Program-made: the position numbers and the translations under genes
The notes under the pieces: generated by a model
Databases searched by the model: none
What the model was told of the DNA's origin: nothing
What the model saw: the letters and a program-made list of their open reading frames with translations, nothing else
Source of the DNA: RFPW01 sp040401595
GTDB taxonomy: Bacteria > Pseudomonadota > Gammaproteobacteria > Burkholderiales > Burkholderiaceae_E
NCBI GenBank assembly: GCA_040401595.1
Contig: JBBAOE010000002.1
Location: 1-64,000, forward strand
Length of the DNA: 64,000 bases
Direction of reading: 5' to 3'
Part shown: piece by piece, positions 16,490 through 24,584 of the stretch
How the letters are laid out: each line of letters starts with the position of its first letter
How positions within the stretch are numbered: position 1 is the stretch's first letter

Positions 16490-18208
16490 ATGTCAACTGA
16501 AACCCAGACCGCCGCTCCCGTGATCGAGAGCTTTGCTCAGATGTTCGAAGAGTCGCTCAATCTGCATGTTATGCGGACCGGCGAAGTCATTACCGCCGAG
16601 GTCGTTCGGATTGACCACAACTTTGTGGTCGTCAATGCTGGATTGAAGTCTGAAAGCTTTATCCCAATCGAAGAATTCCATGATGATCGTGGCCAACTCG
16701 AAGTCGCCGAAGGGGATTTTGTATCGGTCGCCATCGAAGCGCTCGAAGACGGCCGCGGTGAAACCCGCCTGTCGCGCGATCGCGCCAAACGCCTGACCGC
16801 CTGGCTGGCGCTGGAGCAGGCGCTGGAGCGCGGCGAACTGGTGACGGGAACCGTGACCGGCAAGGTCAAGGGCGGCCTGACCGTCATGACCAATGGGATT
16901 CGTGCCTTCCTGCCCGGATCGCTGATCGACACGCGCCCGGTCAAGGACACCACGCCCTACGAGGGCAAGACCATGGAGTTCAAGGTCATCAAGCTCGACC
17001 GCAAGCGCAACAACGTGGTTGTTTCGCGTCGTGCGGTGGTCGAACTGGCCCAGGGCGAAGAGCGCGCCAAGCTGCTCGAGACCCTGCGCGAGGGCTCCAT
17101 CATCACCGGTACGGTCAAGAACATCACCGAATACGGCGCGTTCATCGACCTAGGCGGGATCGACGGTCTTCTGCACATCACCGATATGGCCTGGCGTCGC
17201 GTTCGCCATCCGTCCGAAGTGCTCGCGGTCGGCCAGGAAGTCACCGCCAAGGTGCTGCGCTTTGACCAGGAAAAGAACCGCGTCTCGTTGGGCGTCAAGC
17301 AGTTGGGCGACGATCCCTGGACCGGAATTGCCCGTCGCTATCCGCAGGGCACGCGCATGTTCGGTAAAGTCACCAACATCACGGACTACGGCTCGTTTGT
17401 CGAGATCGAGCCCGGTATCGAGGGCCTGGTCCACGTGTCGGAAATGGACTGGACCAACAAGAACGTCAATCCGGCCAAGGTTGTTGCCATGGGCGAAGAG
17501 ACCGAGGTCATGATCCTCGAGATCGACGAAGAGCGCCGCCGCATTTCGCTCGGTATGAAGCAGTGCCGCCCGAACCCCTGGCAGGAGTTTGCCGATTCCT
17601 TCAACAAGGGCGACAAGGTCAAGGGTACGATCAAGTCGATCACCGATTTCGGCGTGTTCATTGGCCTCAATGGCGCAATCGACGGGCTGGTGCATCTCAC
17701 CGACCTGTCCTGGACCAAGCCGGGCGAAGAGGCTGTTCGCGACTACAAGAAGGGCGACGAGGTCGAAGCGGTCGTGTTGGCGATCGACACCGAGCGCGAG
17801 CGCATCTCGCTGGGTATCAAGCAGATGGCGGGCGATCCCTTCGGTGATTACGCCGGTCAGCACGAGAAGGGTGCGATGGTGCGTGGCGTCGTCAAATCCG
17901 TGGATGCGCGAGGCGCGGTGGTCGATCTGGGCAACGATACCGAAGGGTATCTGCGCGCCAGTGAAATCTCGCGTGACCGCGTTGAGGATGCCCGCTCGCA
18001 TTTCAATGAGGGTGACACCGTCGAAGCCATGATCATCAACGTCGATCGTAAGAACCGTTCGATCCAGTTGTCGATCAAAGCCAAGGACAATGTCGAGACC
18101 GCCGATGCACTTGAGCGTATCAGTGCGGAGAGCGGCGCGACGACTGGGATGTCCAACCTCGGCGCGTTGCTGCGCGCCAAGCTGGACGGACAGCGCGAAG
18201 AACGCTGA
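16490..18208 (+). CDS. rpsA: 30S ribosomal protein S1
   Basis: 572 residues from ATG 16490, preceded by AAGGA; the open frame continues upstream without family similarity. Six S1 RNA-binding repeats can be read, each ending in a form such as RISLGMKQ or RISLGIKQM. The first two (GEVITAEVVRIDHNFVVVNAG; GTVTGKVKGGLTVM) bind the ribosome, and the later four (EYGAFIDLGG, DYGSFVEIEPG, DFGVFIGLNG, ARGAVVDLGN) bind mRNA. S1 recruits mRNA lacking strong Shine-Dalgarno sequences, relevant to the weak ribosome sites of several genes here. The cmk-rpsA-ihfB order is conserved across proteobacteria. In E. coli rpsA is autoregulated through its leader; a leader of similar length is present. Confidence 0.98.
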   Translation: MSTETQTAAPVIESFAQMFEESLNLHVMRTGEVITAEVVRIDHNFVVVNAGLKSESFIPIEEFHDDRGQLEVAEGDFVSVAIEALEDGRGETRLSRDRAKRLTAWLALEQALERGELVTGTVTGKVKGGLTVMTNGIRAFLPGSLIDTRPVKDTTPYEGKTMEFKVIKLDRKRNNVVVSRRAVVELAQGEERAKLLETLREGSIITGTVKNITEYGAFIDLGGIDGLLHITDMAWRRVRHPSEVLAVGQEVTAKVLRFDQEKNRVSLGVKQLGDDPWTGIARRYPQGTRMFGKVTNITDYGSFVEIEPGIEGLVHVSEMDWTNKNVNPAKVVAMGEETEVMILEIDEERRRISLGMKQCRPNPWQEFADSFNKGDKVKGTIKSITDFGVFIGLNGAIDGLVHLTDLSWTKPGEEAVRDYKKGDEVEAVVLAIDTERERISLGIKQMAGDPFGDYAGQHEKGAMVRGVVKSVDARGAVVDLGNDTEGYLRASEISRDRVEDARSHFNEGDTVEAMIINVDRKNRSIQLSIKAKDNVETADALERISAESGATTGMSNLGALLRAKLDGQREER

Positions 18209-18221
18209 TCCCCGCAGGTCC

Positions 18222-18270
18222 TCCCCCCGTCTGTGTCCGGATTGAATCCGGCTCGGTCGGGGGGGAATTT
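18222..18270 (+). terminator. Two-tier hairpin between rpsA and ihfB
   Basis: Outer stem TCCCCCCG (18222-18229) with CGGGGGGGA (18258-18266). Inside it a second perfect stem CCGGATT (18237-18243) / AATCCGG (18245-18251) has a single-base loop. The tail AATTTGTGTTG is only weakly T-rich, so this may be a partial terminator or an mRNA-end stabiliser that lets some transcription continue to ihfB. Confidence 0.6.
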
Positions 18271-18283
18271 GTGTTGAACCTTC

Positions 18284-18577
18284 ATGACCAAAAGCGAACT
18301 GATCATCCGGCTGGCCGAGCGCTACCCGCAGCTCGTCGTCAAGGATGCCGAATTTGCGGTGCGCACCATCCTCGAAGCGATGGCGAGCACCTTGGCAGAT
18401 GGGCATCGGATTGAAATTCGCGGGTTCGGCAGTTTCGCGCTGTCGCACCGCCCCCCTCGTCTCGGACGCAATCCAAAGTCAGGCGAGCAGGTGCAGGTGC
18501 CCCAAAAACGCGTACCGCACTTTAAACCTGGCAAGGAATTGCGTCATCGCGTTGACCTGAACGGACGCCCTGAGTGA
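18284..18577 (+). CDS. ihfB: Integration host factor subunit beta
   Basis: 97 residues, the typical length. MTKSELIIRLAERYPQL, then EIRGFGSFALSHRPPRLGRNPKSG (beta-arm with the DNA-intercalating proline region) and VPHFKPGKELRHRV identify IhfB rather than HU. With IhfA it forms a dimer that bends DNA sharply at specific sites, acting in recombination, replication and sigma-54 promoters. Classic location after rpsA and before lapA/lapB. Confidence 0.96.
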   Translation: MTKSELIIRLAERYPQLVVKDAEFAVRTILEAMASTLADGHRIEIRGFGSFALSHRPPRLGRNPKSGEQVQVPQKRVPHFKPGKELRHRVDLNGRPE

Positions 18578-18647
18578 GTCGGTCGATTGCGCGTCTCAGA
18601 ACCGCACGGCGGTCTGGATGGGCGGTGACTGACTCGCCGGCCTGATC

Positions 18648-18959
18648 ATGAAGATCCTTGGCTGGACCTTGCGAATTGCACTGTTTCTGGTGCTTCTGCT
18701 GTTCGCCATGTCGAACACTGAACTGGTCACCCTGCGTGTCTGGGGCGCCAATCTGGTTTGGAGTGCGCCGCTGGTTCTGTTTCTCCTGGCTTTCTTTGCG
18801 GCCGGCGCTGCGCTTGGGCTGCTGGCCATTGTGCCCACTTTGTTTCGACAGCGTCGCGAGATCGGAAGGCTGCGCCGCATGGCCGATCTGACGCAAGCCG
18901 CTGAGCCACCGGGAGCCAGCCAGCTGCCCAAGGCCGATGCTGCGCGGATGCCGCCTTGA
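18648..18959 (+). CDS. lapA: LPS assembly protein A (DUF1049 membrane protein)
   Basis: 103 residues with two transmembrane helices (about 6-22 and 39-63), separated by the short SNTELVTLRVWG segment typical of LapA. A basic cytoplasmic helix follows (RQRREIGRLRRMADL). LapA pairs with LapB in the inner membrane and takes part in control of lipopolysaccharide synthesis. lapB begins 15 bases downstream. Confidence 0.9.
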   Translation: MKILGWTLRIALFLVLLLFAMSNTELVTLRVWGANLVWSAPLVLFLLAFFAAGAALGLLAIVPTLFRQRREIGRLRRMADLTQAAEPPGASQLPKADAARMPP

Positions 18960-18974
18960 ACGGTGCAGGGTGTC

Positions 18975-20213
18975 ATGGAGTTTGAGCTTTGGTGGCTGCT
19001 GATCATCCCGGTTGTGTTTGCACTCGGATGGTTTGCCGCTCGCGCCGATCTGCGCCAACAGTCACTGGACGCCCGGCGACTGCCGGATGCGTACTTTCGT
19101 GGTTTGAACCATCTGCTCAACGAGGAATCGGACCGCGCGATTGACGCGTTTGTCGATGTGGTGCGGCTCGACCCCGAAGCAGCTGAACTGCACTTTGCAT
19201 TGGGCAATCTATTTCGCCGACGGGGTGAGACGGATCGGGCCATCCGCGTGCATGAACACCTGGCGGGGCGGATGGATCTGTCGGAAAAGGTGCGCGATCA
19301 GGCTCACTATGAACTGGGTCAGGACTATCTGAAAGCCGGTCTTCTGGACCGTGCCGAGGCTGTATTTGCCCGCCTGGCACGCAGCGGGCTTGCGACCCGA
19401 GCGGCCATCTGTCGGCTTGAGATCGCGCAAACGGAGCGCGACTGGGCGCGCGCCATCGTTCTCGGGCGCGAGTTGCTGGCCATTCCAGCCGAGGGCCTCG
19501 ATGCAGCGGAGCGCGAACCACTTCAGGTTGTCGCCCAATGGATCATTCATTTCTATTGCGAACAGGCGGCCCAGGCACTCGGCCAGGCTGGATCTGGCGG
19601 GGGTGAGGAAGCCCTGCAGCGGGCCCAGACAGCCCTGTCGGATGCGGCGGTGACGCCGGCGGGTGCCCACCATCCGAGGGTTCTGCAACTGAGCGCCGAA
19701 CTCGCGAGGCAACGAGGGGATTTTCCGGCGAGCATTGCCACCTGGATGGCGTTGGGGGAGTCAGATCCTATCTATCTCGCCCCGGTTGCCCAACAAGTCC
19801 TCGACGTCTGGCGCGAGGGTGGACGTCTGGCGGAGGGAATCCGCTGGCTGCAGGCGTGTCATCTGCGAGAGCCTTCGAGCGATTTTGTACAGGCGATTGC
19901 GCATGCAAAGCGCGCACTGGAGGGCCTCCCGGCGGCGCAGGCCTGGGCGACACAGGCGCTCGCCGAGCGACCATCTCTGCAGGGGCTCGAGAGCCTGCTG
20001 GCGTTGCGCGAATCCTCTGTGGGCCCGGGGGAATCCCGCACCGAACTGGACGATTCGCTGATTCGTCAGTTACTGCGGCCCCAATTGCAGCGGGTTTCGC
20101 GTTACCGTTGTTTGCAGTGCGGATTTGAAGGACGTCAGTTTCATTGGCATTGCCCGGGTTGTCACCGATGGGCTAGCTGTTCGCCACGGCGGATCGAGGA
20201 GATTCAGGGATGA
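18975..20213 (+). CDS. lapB: LPS assembly protein B, TPR protein with rubredoxin-like domain
   Basis: 412 residues from ATG 18975 (CAGGG upstream). One N-terminal membrane helix (FELWWLLIIPVVFALGWFAA) is followed by YFRGLNHLLNEESDRAIDAF and a series of tetratricopeptide repeats. The C-terminal zinc/iron-binding knuckles are CLQC and CPGC (YRCLQCGFEG; HWHCPGCHRW). In E. coli LapB (YciM) brings LpxC to FtsH for degradation, limiting LPS output. The stop overlaps the rfaE1 start (ATGA), placing it in an operon with LPS heptose genes. Confidence 0.94.
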   Translation: MEFELWWLLIIPVVFALGWFAARADLRQQSLDARRLPDAYFRGLNHLLNEESDRAIDAFVDVVRLDPEAAELHFALGNLFRRRGETDRAIRVHEHLAGRMDLSEKVRDQAHYELGQDYLKAGLLDRAEAVFARLARSGLATRAAICRLEIAQTERDWARAIVLGRELLAIPAEGLDAAEREPLQVVAQWIIHFYCEQAAQALGQAGSGGGEEALQRAQTALSDAAVTPAGAHHPRVLQLSAELARQRGDFPASIATWMALGESDPIYLAPVAQQVLDVWREGGRLAEGIRWLQACHLREPSSDFVQAIAHAKRALEGLPAAQAWATQALAERPSLQGLESLLALRESSVGPGESRTELDDSLIRQLLRPQLQRVSRYRCLQCGFEGRQFHWHCPGCHRWASCSPRRIEEIQG

Positions 20214-21169
20214 GTCACTTTGCGCAGGCGCGATTACTGGTCGTGGGCGACCTCATGCTCGACCGATACTGGTTTGGCGATGTCGAGCGGATTTCGCCCG
20301 AAGCCCCGGTCCCGGTGGTTCGGGTCCATCGGGTCGAGGAGCGGCTGGGCGGCGCTGCCAACGTTGCCCGCAATGCCGCGACACTGGGTTGTGTCACGAG
20401 CCTGGCCGGTATCGTTGGGGACGACGAACCAGGTCGATGTATCGAGGCATTGGCCGCGCAAGCCGGGATCACCTTGCAGCTCTGGCGTGACCCAAAGTTA
20501 CCGACGACGATCAAGTTGCGTGTTATTGGCCGTCAGCAGCAACTGATTCGGGTCGACTTTGAAGCCCAACCCGAAGCGTCCCTGCTGGATGCCAAGTTGT
20601 CGGCTGTTTGTGCTCGAATCGCAGAGCAGGACGTATTGATCCTCTCGGATTACGGAAAAGGGGCGCTGCACCGGATCGAGTCGATGATCGCCGCAGCCCG
20701 TCAGGCTAGGGTTCCGGTCATCGTGGATCCCAAGGGCGAGGATTACGCTCGCTACGCGGGCGCTACGCTACTCTCGCCCAATCGGGCTGAATTGCGGGCG
20801 GTCGTCGGTCGCTGGCGCGATGAGAGCGATCTGACCGAGCGCGCCCAACGCCTTCGTGAATCGCTCAAACTCGACCATCTCCTGCTGACACGCAGCGAGG
20901 AAGGCATGACGCTGTTTTCCGCTGAGGGCACCTTTCATGTCCCTGCCCAGGCGCGCGAGGTCTTCGACGTCTCGGGTGCGGGTGACACCGTGGTGGCGGT
21001 ACTCGGTGCCATGCTGGCCCGTGGCGAATCGATCCAGAGTGCAGTCCAGCTGGCGAATCGTGCCGGCGGTATTGTGGTGGGTAAGCTCGGAACCGTGGCC
21101 ATCTCGTTTGAGGAACTGTTTGCTGCGCCGTCATCGGGGGCCGCCCCAGACCCAGCATCTCCCGGATGA
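20210..21169 (+). CDS. rfaE1: D-glycero-beta-D-manno-heptose-7-phosphate kinase
   Basis: 319 residues, PfkB/ribokinase family: VVGDLMLDRYWFGDVERISPEAPVPVV, GGAANVARNAATLG, and the catalytic DVSGAGDTVVAVLG with the base Asp in the GAGD loop. It makes heptose-1,7-bisphosphate for the LPS inner core. This is domain I only; the adenylyltransferase half found in bifunctional HldE is absent and must be a separate gene (rfaE2) outside this window. Split rfaE1/rfaE2 is usual in Burkholderiales. Confidence 0.93.
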   Translation: MSHFAQARLLVVGDLMLDRYWFGDVERISPEAPVPVVRVHRVEERLGGAANVARNAATLGCVTSLAGIVGDDEPGRCIEALAAQAGITLQLWRDPKLPTTIKLRVIGRQQQLIRVDFEAQPEASLLDAKLSAVCARIAEQDVLILSDYGKGALHRIESMIAAARQARVPVIVDPKGEDYARYAGATLLSPNRAELRAVVGRWRDESDLTERAQRLRESLKLDHLLLTRSEEGMTLFSAEGTFHVPAQAREVFDVSGAGDTVVAVLGAMLARGESIQSAVQLANRAGGIVVGKLGTVAISFEELFAAPSSGAAPDPASPG

Positions 21170-21203
21170 AAGGGCGCGGGTGCATGATTATTCGGGGAAT
21201 AGA

Positions 21204-22214
21204 ATGATTCTTGTGACTGGTGGGGCTGGGTTTATTGGCTCGAACCTGGTGCGGGCGTTGAACGCGCAGGGCGAGCGCGACATCATCGTTGTCGACGATC
21301 TGTCGACAGGGGATCGGTATTGCAATCTTGCCGACCTCACAATCGCTGACTACTTCGATAAGGATGAGTTCCTGGCGCGTTTGCCGTTTTTGCCGCGCTT
21401 GCGCATGGTGTTTCATCAGGGCGCCTGCTCGGACACCATGGAACACGACGGCCGCTTCATGATGGCCAATAACTATCGGTGGTCGCGCACGCTGTTGGAC
21501 TGGTGTCAGCAGGAGCGCGTTCCACTCATTTATGCGTCTTCGGCCGCAGTCTATGGGGGGAGCGAAGCGTTTTCAGAACGTCCGGATCATGAGCTTCCGC
21601 TCAATGTGTATGGATATTCCAAACTCTTGTTTGACCAGATCGTGCGGCAACACATTCAGGCGGTTACGTCTGGTCGACTGCCGGCGCCGGTGATCGGGTT
21701 GCGCTATTTCAACGTCTACGGACCGCGTGAACAGCACAAGGGGCGAATGGCATCGGTAGCCTTTCATCAGGTCGGGCAGTGGCGCCGCCAGGGCTATGTG
21801 CAGTTATTCGGCGCCTGGGATGGCTGGCACGAGGGTCAGCAGTCCCGTGATTTCGTCCATGTCGATGATGTGGTCGCCGTCAATCTCTGGTTCGCCCGGC
21901 AGGCTCTGGAGGGTGTTGACCATTCTGGCGTTTATAACTGCGGAACGGGTCGGGCCGAGGCCTTTAACGAAGTCGCCTCGGCCGTGGTCAATGCGATGCG
22001 CAAATCGCAAGGCCAGTCGGGACTGCCCCTGGCGGATCTCGTCGCCCAGGGCTTGATCCGCTACACGCCGTTCCCCGATGCGCTCAAGGGGAAGTATCAG
22101 AGTCATACCCAGGCCGATCTGGGGCGACTTCGGGCAATCGGCTGTGATCTGGATTTCCGGGGCGTCGAAGCAGGTGTCGGGGACTACGCCAATTGGCTCG
22201 TCCAACAGGCTTGA
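21204..22214 (+). CDS. hldD: ADP-L-glycero-D-manno-heptose 6-epimerase
   Basis: 336 residues from ATG 21204 (CGGGGAAT upstream); the longer frame that runs back into rfaE1 is a read-through artefact. NADP Rossmann motif VTGGAGFIGSNLV, FHQGACSDTMEHDGR, SSAAVYGG, catalytic YGYSKLLFDQ, and RYFNVYGPREQHKGRMASVA are diagnostic. It epimerises ADP-D-glycero-D-manno-heptose at C6, the last step of the ADP-heptose pathway begun by RfaE1 just upstream. Confidence 0.97.
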   Translation: MILVTGGAGFIGSNLVRALNAQGERDIIVVDDLSTGDRYCNLADLTIADYFDKDEFLARLPFLPRLRMVFHQGACSDTMEHDGRFMMANNYRWSRTLLDWCQQERVPLIYASSAAVYGGSEAFSERPDHELPLNVYGYSKLLFDQIVRQHIQAVTSGRLPAPVIGLRYFNVYGPREQHKGRMASVAFHQVGQWRRQGYVQLFGAWDGWHEGQQSRDFVHVDDVVAVNLWFARQALEGVDHSGVYNCGTGRAEAFNEVASAVVNAMRKSQGQSGLPLADLVAQGLIRYTPFPDALKGKYQSHTQADLGRLRAIGCDLDFRGVEAGVGDYANWLVQQA

Positions 22215-22271
22215 TCCAGAGGGCGCGCGAAGGCATATGCTGGCTAGCCCTTCAGGTTGGAGATCCTGGCC

Positions 22272-22775
22272 ATGACCATGCGTATCGAGAGGGATGTTCC
22301 GAAGCGTGTGAGGAAGCCGGTCCTGAGGCGTAACCTGACGTTGGCCCTGACGCTGGCTCTACCCCTGACCTTGTTCCCGGCAAGGTCATGGTCCCGAACG
22401 GGCAAAGCGAATCCCTCGACAGCAACCGATCCTGCAGGGGTCCGGTATTCGGTTGAGGTCAACACGGCCACCGAGGATCAGTTGCAATCTCTGCGGGGCA
22501 TTGGTCCCGCGATGGCGGCACGGATCCTCGCCGAGCGATCACGGGCGCCGTTTCGCAGCCTCGCAGATTTTGATGAGCGGGTGAAGGGGATCGGACCCGC
22601 AAGCTTGCGCCGGTTGGTGGCGGACGGACTGGTGCTGGCAACCCCGGCTGCAGGCTCCGGCCTGCTTCAGGCGGGAGCTGTGGCGACCCGCGGCCCTGCG
22701 CGGCCGATGGTTCAGCAATTCCAGGGCGGTGGTGTCGTGCCAGCGCCGCACGGGCGGGTGCTGGGTCCGCCATGA
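22272..22775 (+). CDS. ComEA-like helix-hairpin-helix protein
   Basis: 167 residues from ATG 22272, with GGAG upstream; ATG 22278 and TTG 22257 are alternatives. A basic N-terminus and hydrophobic segment (LTLALTLALPLTLFPA) indicate export. The core VEVNTATEDQLQSLRGIGPAMAARILAERSR, then FRSLADFDERVKGIGPASLRRL, is the two-hairpin HhH module of ComEA, which binds double-stranded DNA in the periplasm during natural transformation. A 45-residue Gly/Pro-rich tail follows. The stop overlaps ubiA by 4 bases. Other competence genes are not seen nearby, so a different DNA-binding role is possible. Confidence 0.8.
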   Translation: MTMRIERDVPKRVRKPVLRRNLTLALTLALPLTLFPARSWSRTGKANPSTATDPAGVRYSVEVNTATEDQLQSLRGIGPAMAARILAERSRAPFRSLADFDERVKGIGPASLRRLVADGLVLATPAAGSGLLQAGAVATRGPARPMVQQFQGGGVVPAPHGRVLGPP

Positions 22776-23644
22776 TGTCGATGGCGCTCGTGCGCGAACG
22801 CGTGTCGCTGTATGGCCGATTGACGCGCCTGCATCGGCCGATCGGGACTTTATTGCTGCTATGGCCGACCTATTGGGCGTTGTGGATGGCATCGGAGGGC
22901 TTGCCCGACGGGCGCTGGATTCTGATTTTCGGTGTGGGAACCCTGCTGATGCGTTCAGCCGGCTGCGCGATCAACGATTGGGCAGACCGGGATTTTGATC
23001 GGCACGTGGCCCGCACCAAGGACCGCCCGCTGACGTCCGGTGCCATCAGTTCCCGCGAAGCACTGGCCGTCGCTGGCGGGTTGGCGCTTGCGGCTGGTGG
23101 GCTGCTCTTTTGGCTGAACAACCCGGCACGCGGACTCGCGCTGCTGGCGGTGGCGGTGGCGGTGATCTATCCCTTTTGCAAGCGTTTTTTGCCGCTCCCC
23201 CAGGCCGTTCTTGGTATCGCGTTCGGGATGGGAATCCCGATGGCATTCGCTGCGGTGCAGGGATCTGTCCCGCTGACGGGCTGGTTGCTATTTGCAGCCA
23301 ACTGGTTCTGGACCATGGCTTATGACACCGAATACGCCATGGCCGATCGCGAAGACGACTTGCGCATTGGCATCCGTACCTCGGCCATCACCTTTGGTCG
23401 TCACGATGTCAACGCCGTACTGGGCTGTTACGTCTTGGCGCTGACGCTCTTGAGCGTGATTGGGGGGCGGGAGGGGTATGGCGTGGCCTGGATGGCTGGT
23501 CTGGCCGCAGCTGCAAGCATCGCGATGCGCCACGTTGCCTGGATTCGTGGTCGGGATTCTGCGGCCTGCCTGCGGGCCTTTCACCATAACACCTGGTTCG
23601 GGTTTGCCGTCTTTGCCGGGCTGGTGGCGCAGACCTGGCGGTGA
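22772..23644 (+). CDS. ubiA: 4-hydroxybenzoate polyprenyltransferase
   Basis: 290 residues, integral membrane prenyltransferase with about eight to nine helices. First Asp-rich motif is INDWADRDFDRHVARTKDRPL and second is AYDTEYAMADREDD, both binding the Mg-diphosphate. N-terminal TRLHRPIGTLLLLWPTYWAL is typical of UbiA. It attaches the polyprenyl tail to 4-hydroxybenzoate in ubiquinone synthesis. Starts inside the end of the ComEA-like gene. Its TGA directly abuts the proC stop on the other strand (TGATCA), so there is no room for a terminator between the convergent genes. Confidence 0.95.
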   Translation: MMSMALVRERVSLYGRLTRLHRPIGTLLLLWPTYWALWMASEGLPDGRWILIFGVGTLLMRSAGCAINDWADRDFDRHVARTKDRPLTSGAISSREALAVAGGLALAAGGLLFWLNNPARGLALLAVAVAVIYPFCKRFLPLPQAVLGIAFGMGIPMAFAAVQGSVPLTGWLLFAANWFWTMAYDTEYAMADREDDLRIGIRTSAITFGRHDVNAVLGCYVLALTLLSVIGGREGYGVAWMAGLAAAASIAMRHVAWIRGRDSAACLRAFHHNTWFGFAVFAGLVAQTWR

Positions 23645-24520
23645 TCAGTCCTGCCCGAGCTGATCACCGAGTTCTTCGCCGCGCAGACAGGCTGCGTGGA
23701 TGCCAGACATGATTCCGGTGCCAACGCCAGCCTGGGCCATGGCGGCAAGTGCGGCTGCCGTTGTGCCCCCCGGTGAGGTCACCCGCTCGCGCAGGCGGGC
23801 CGGTGGTTCGTCCGACTGCATGGCGAGTTTGGCAGCACCCGAGAAGGTCGCGAGCGTGAGGGTGCGGGCTGCCTCAGCGCTGAGCCCGAGCTCAATGCCA
23901 GCGGCCTGCATGGCTTCCATGAAGTGGAAGACATAGGCGGGCCCGCTTCCTGACATGGCTGTGACGGCATCGATCAGATTCTCAGTCGGTACCCAGAGCG
24001 TGGCGCCGGCGGCTGACATCAACTGATCAGCCAGTTCGCGATCGCGCTCCGGGGTCTGGGGCAACGCGAACAGGCCGGTGATTCCCGCACCAACCAGAGC
24101 CGGGGTATTCGGCATCGCGCGAATGACCCGATCATGTCCGCCCAGCCAGCGGGCGATATCGGTCGCTCGAATGCCGGCAGCGATGCTGATGACGGCACTC
24201 TGGGCTGCGTGAGGCCCGAGTTCCTGGGCAAGGGGGCGCAGCTGCTGGGGCTTGACGGCCAGAACAATCGCATCGACCTGAAGTGCACCGGCGTGGACTG
24301 CCTCGTCAATCGAAGCAAAGATGGGCACGCCAAAGCGTTCGGTCAGCTGATCCCGCTGCGACGGCAGTTTTTCGATCACGCCGGCAATCTCGACCGAAGA
24401 CCCCTCGAGAAGCAAACCCCCCATGAGGGCGCTCGCCATGTTTCCACCGCCGACAAAGCAGAGGCGTTTAACTGTAGTGGGTTGTGAGCGCGCGACGGTG
24501 GGATTGTTGGAGGGCTGCAT
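23645..24520 (-). CDS. proC: Pyrroline-5-carboxylate reductase
   Basis: 291 residues from ATG 24520. Rossmann motif KRLCFVGGGNMASALMGG, VLAVKPQQL, VIRAMPNTPALVGAG, DAVTAMSGSGPAYVFHFMEAM, and the C-terminal SPGGTTAAALA. It reduces pyrroline-5-carboxylate to proline with NADPH; proA at 30035 supplies an upstream step. The start is uncertain: the frame extends back to 24625 with ATG options at 24592 and 24625, the latter inside the murJ end. Family proteins are about 270 residues, so the shortest start is preferred though it lacks a clear Shine-Dalgarno. Confidence 0.94.
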   Translation of the reverse strand: MQPSNNPTVARSQPTTVKRLCFVGGGNMASALMGGLLLEGSSVEIAGVIEKLPSQRDQLTERFGVPIFASIDEAVHAGALQVDAIVLAVKPQQLRPLAQELGPHAAQSAVISIAAGIRATDIARWLGGHDRVIRAMPNTPALVGAGITGLFALPQTPERDRELADQLMSAAGATLWVPTENLIDAVTAMSGSGPAYVFHFMEAMQAAGIELGLSAEAARTLTLATFSGAAKLAMQSDEPPARLRERVTSPGGTTAAALAAMAQAGVGTGIMSGIHAACLRGEELGDQLGQD

Positions 24521-24584
24521 GGGCAAAATGGGATCGACTGGGCGAGAGTTGGGATGGGCTCTGGTGGGAACGTGTTCTGAACGC

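Noticed and set aside
15033..16496. 487-codon minus-strand frame across aroA-cmk
   Set aside because: Antisense to a gene with complete EPSP synthase and cytidylate kinase motifs; Arg/His/Gln-rich composition typical of shadows.
17150..18448. 432-codon minus-strand frame across rpsA and ihfB
   Set aside because: Covers two certain genes and has no motif of its own.
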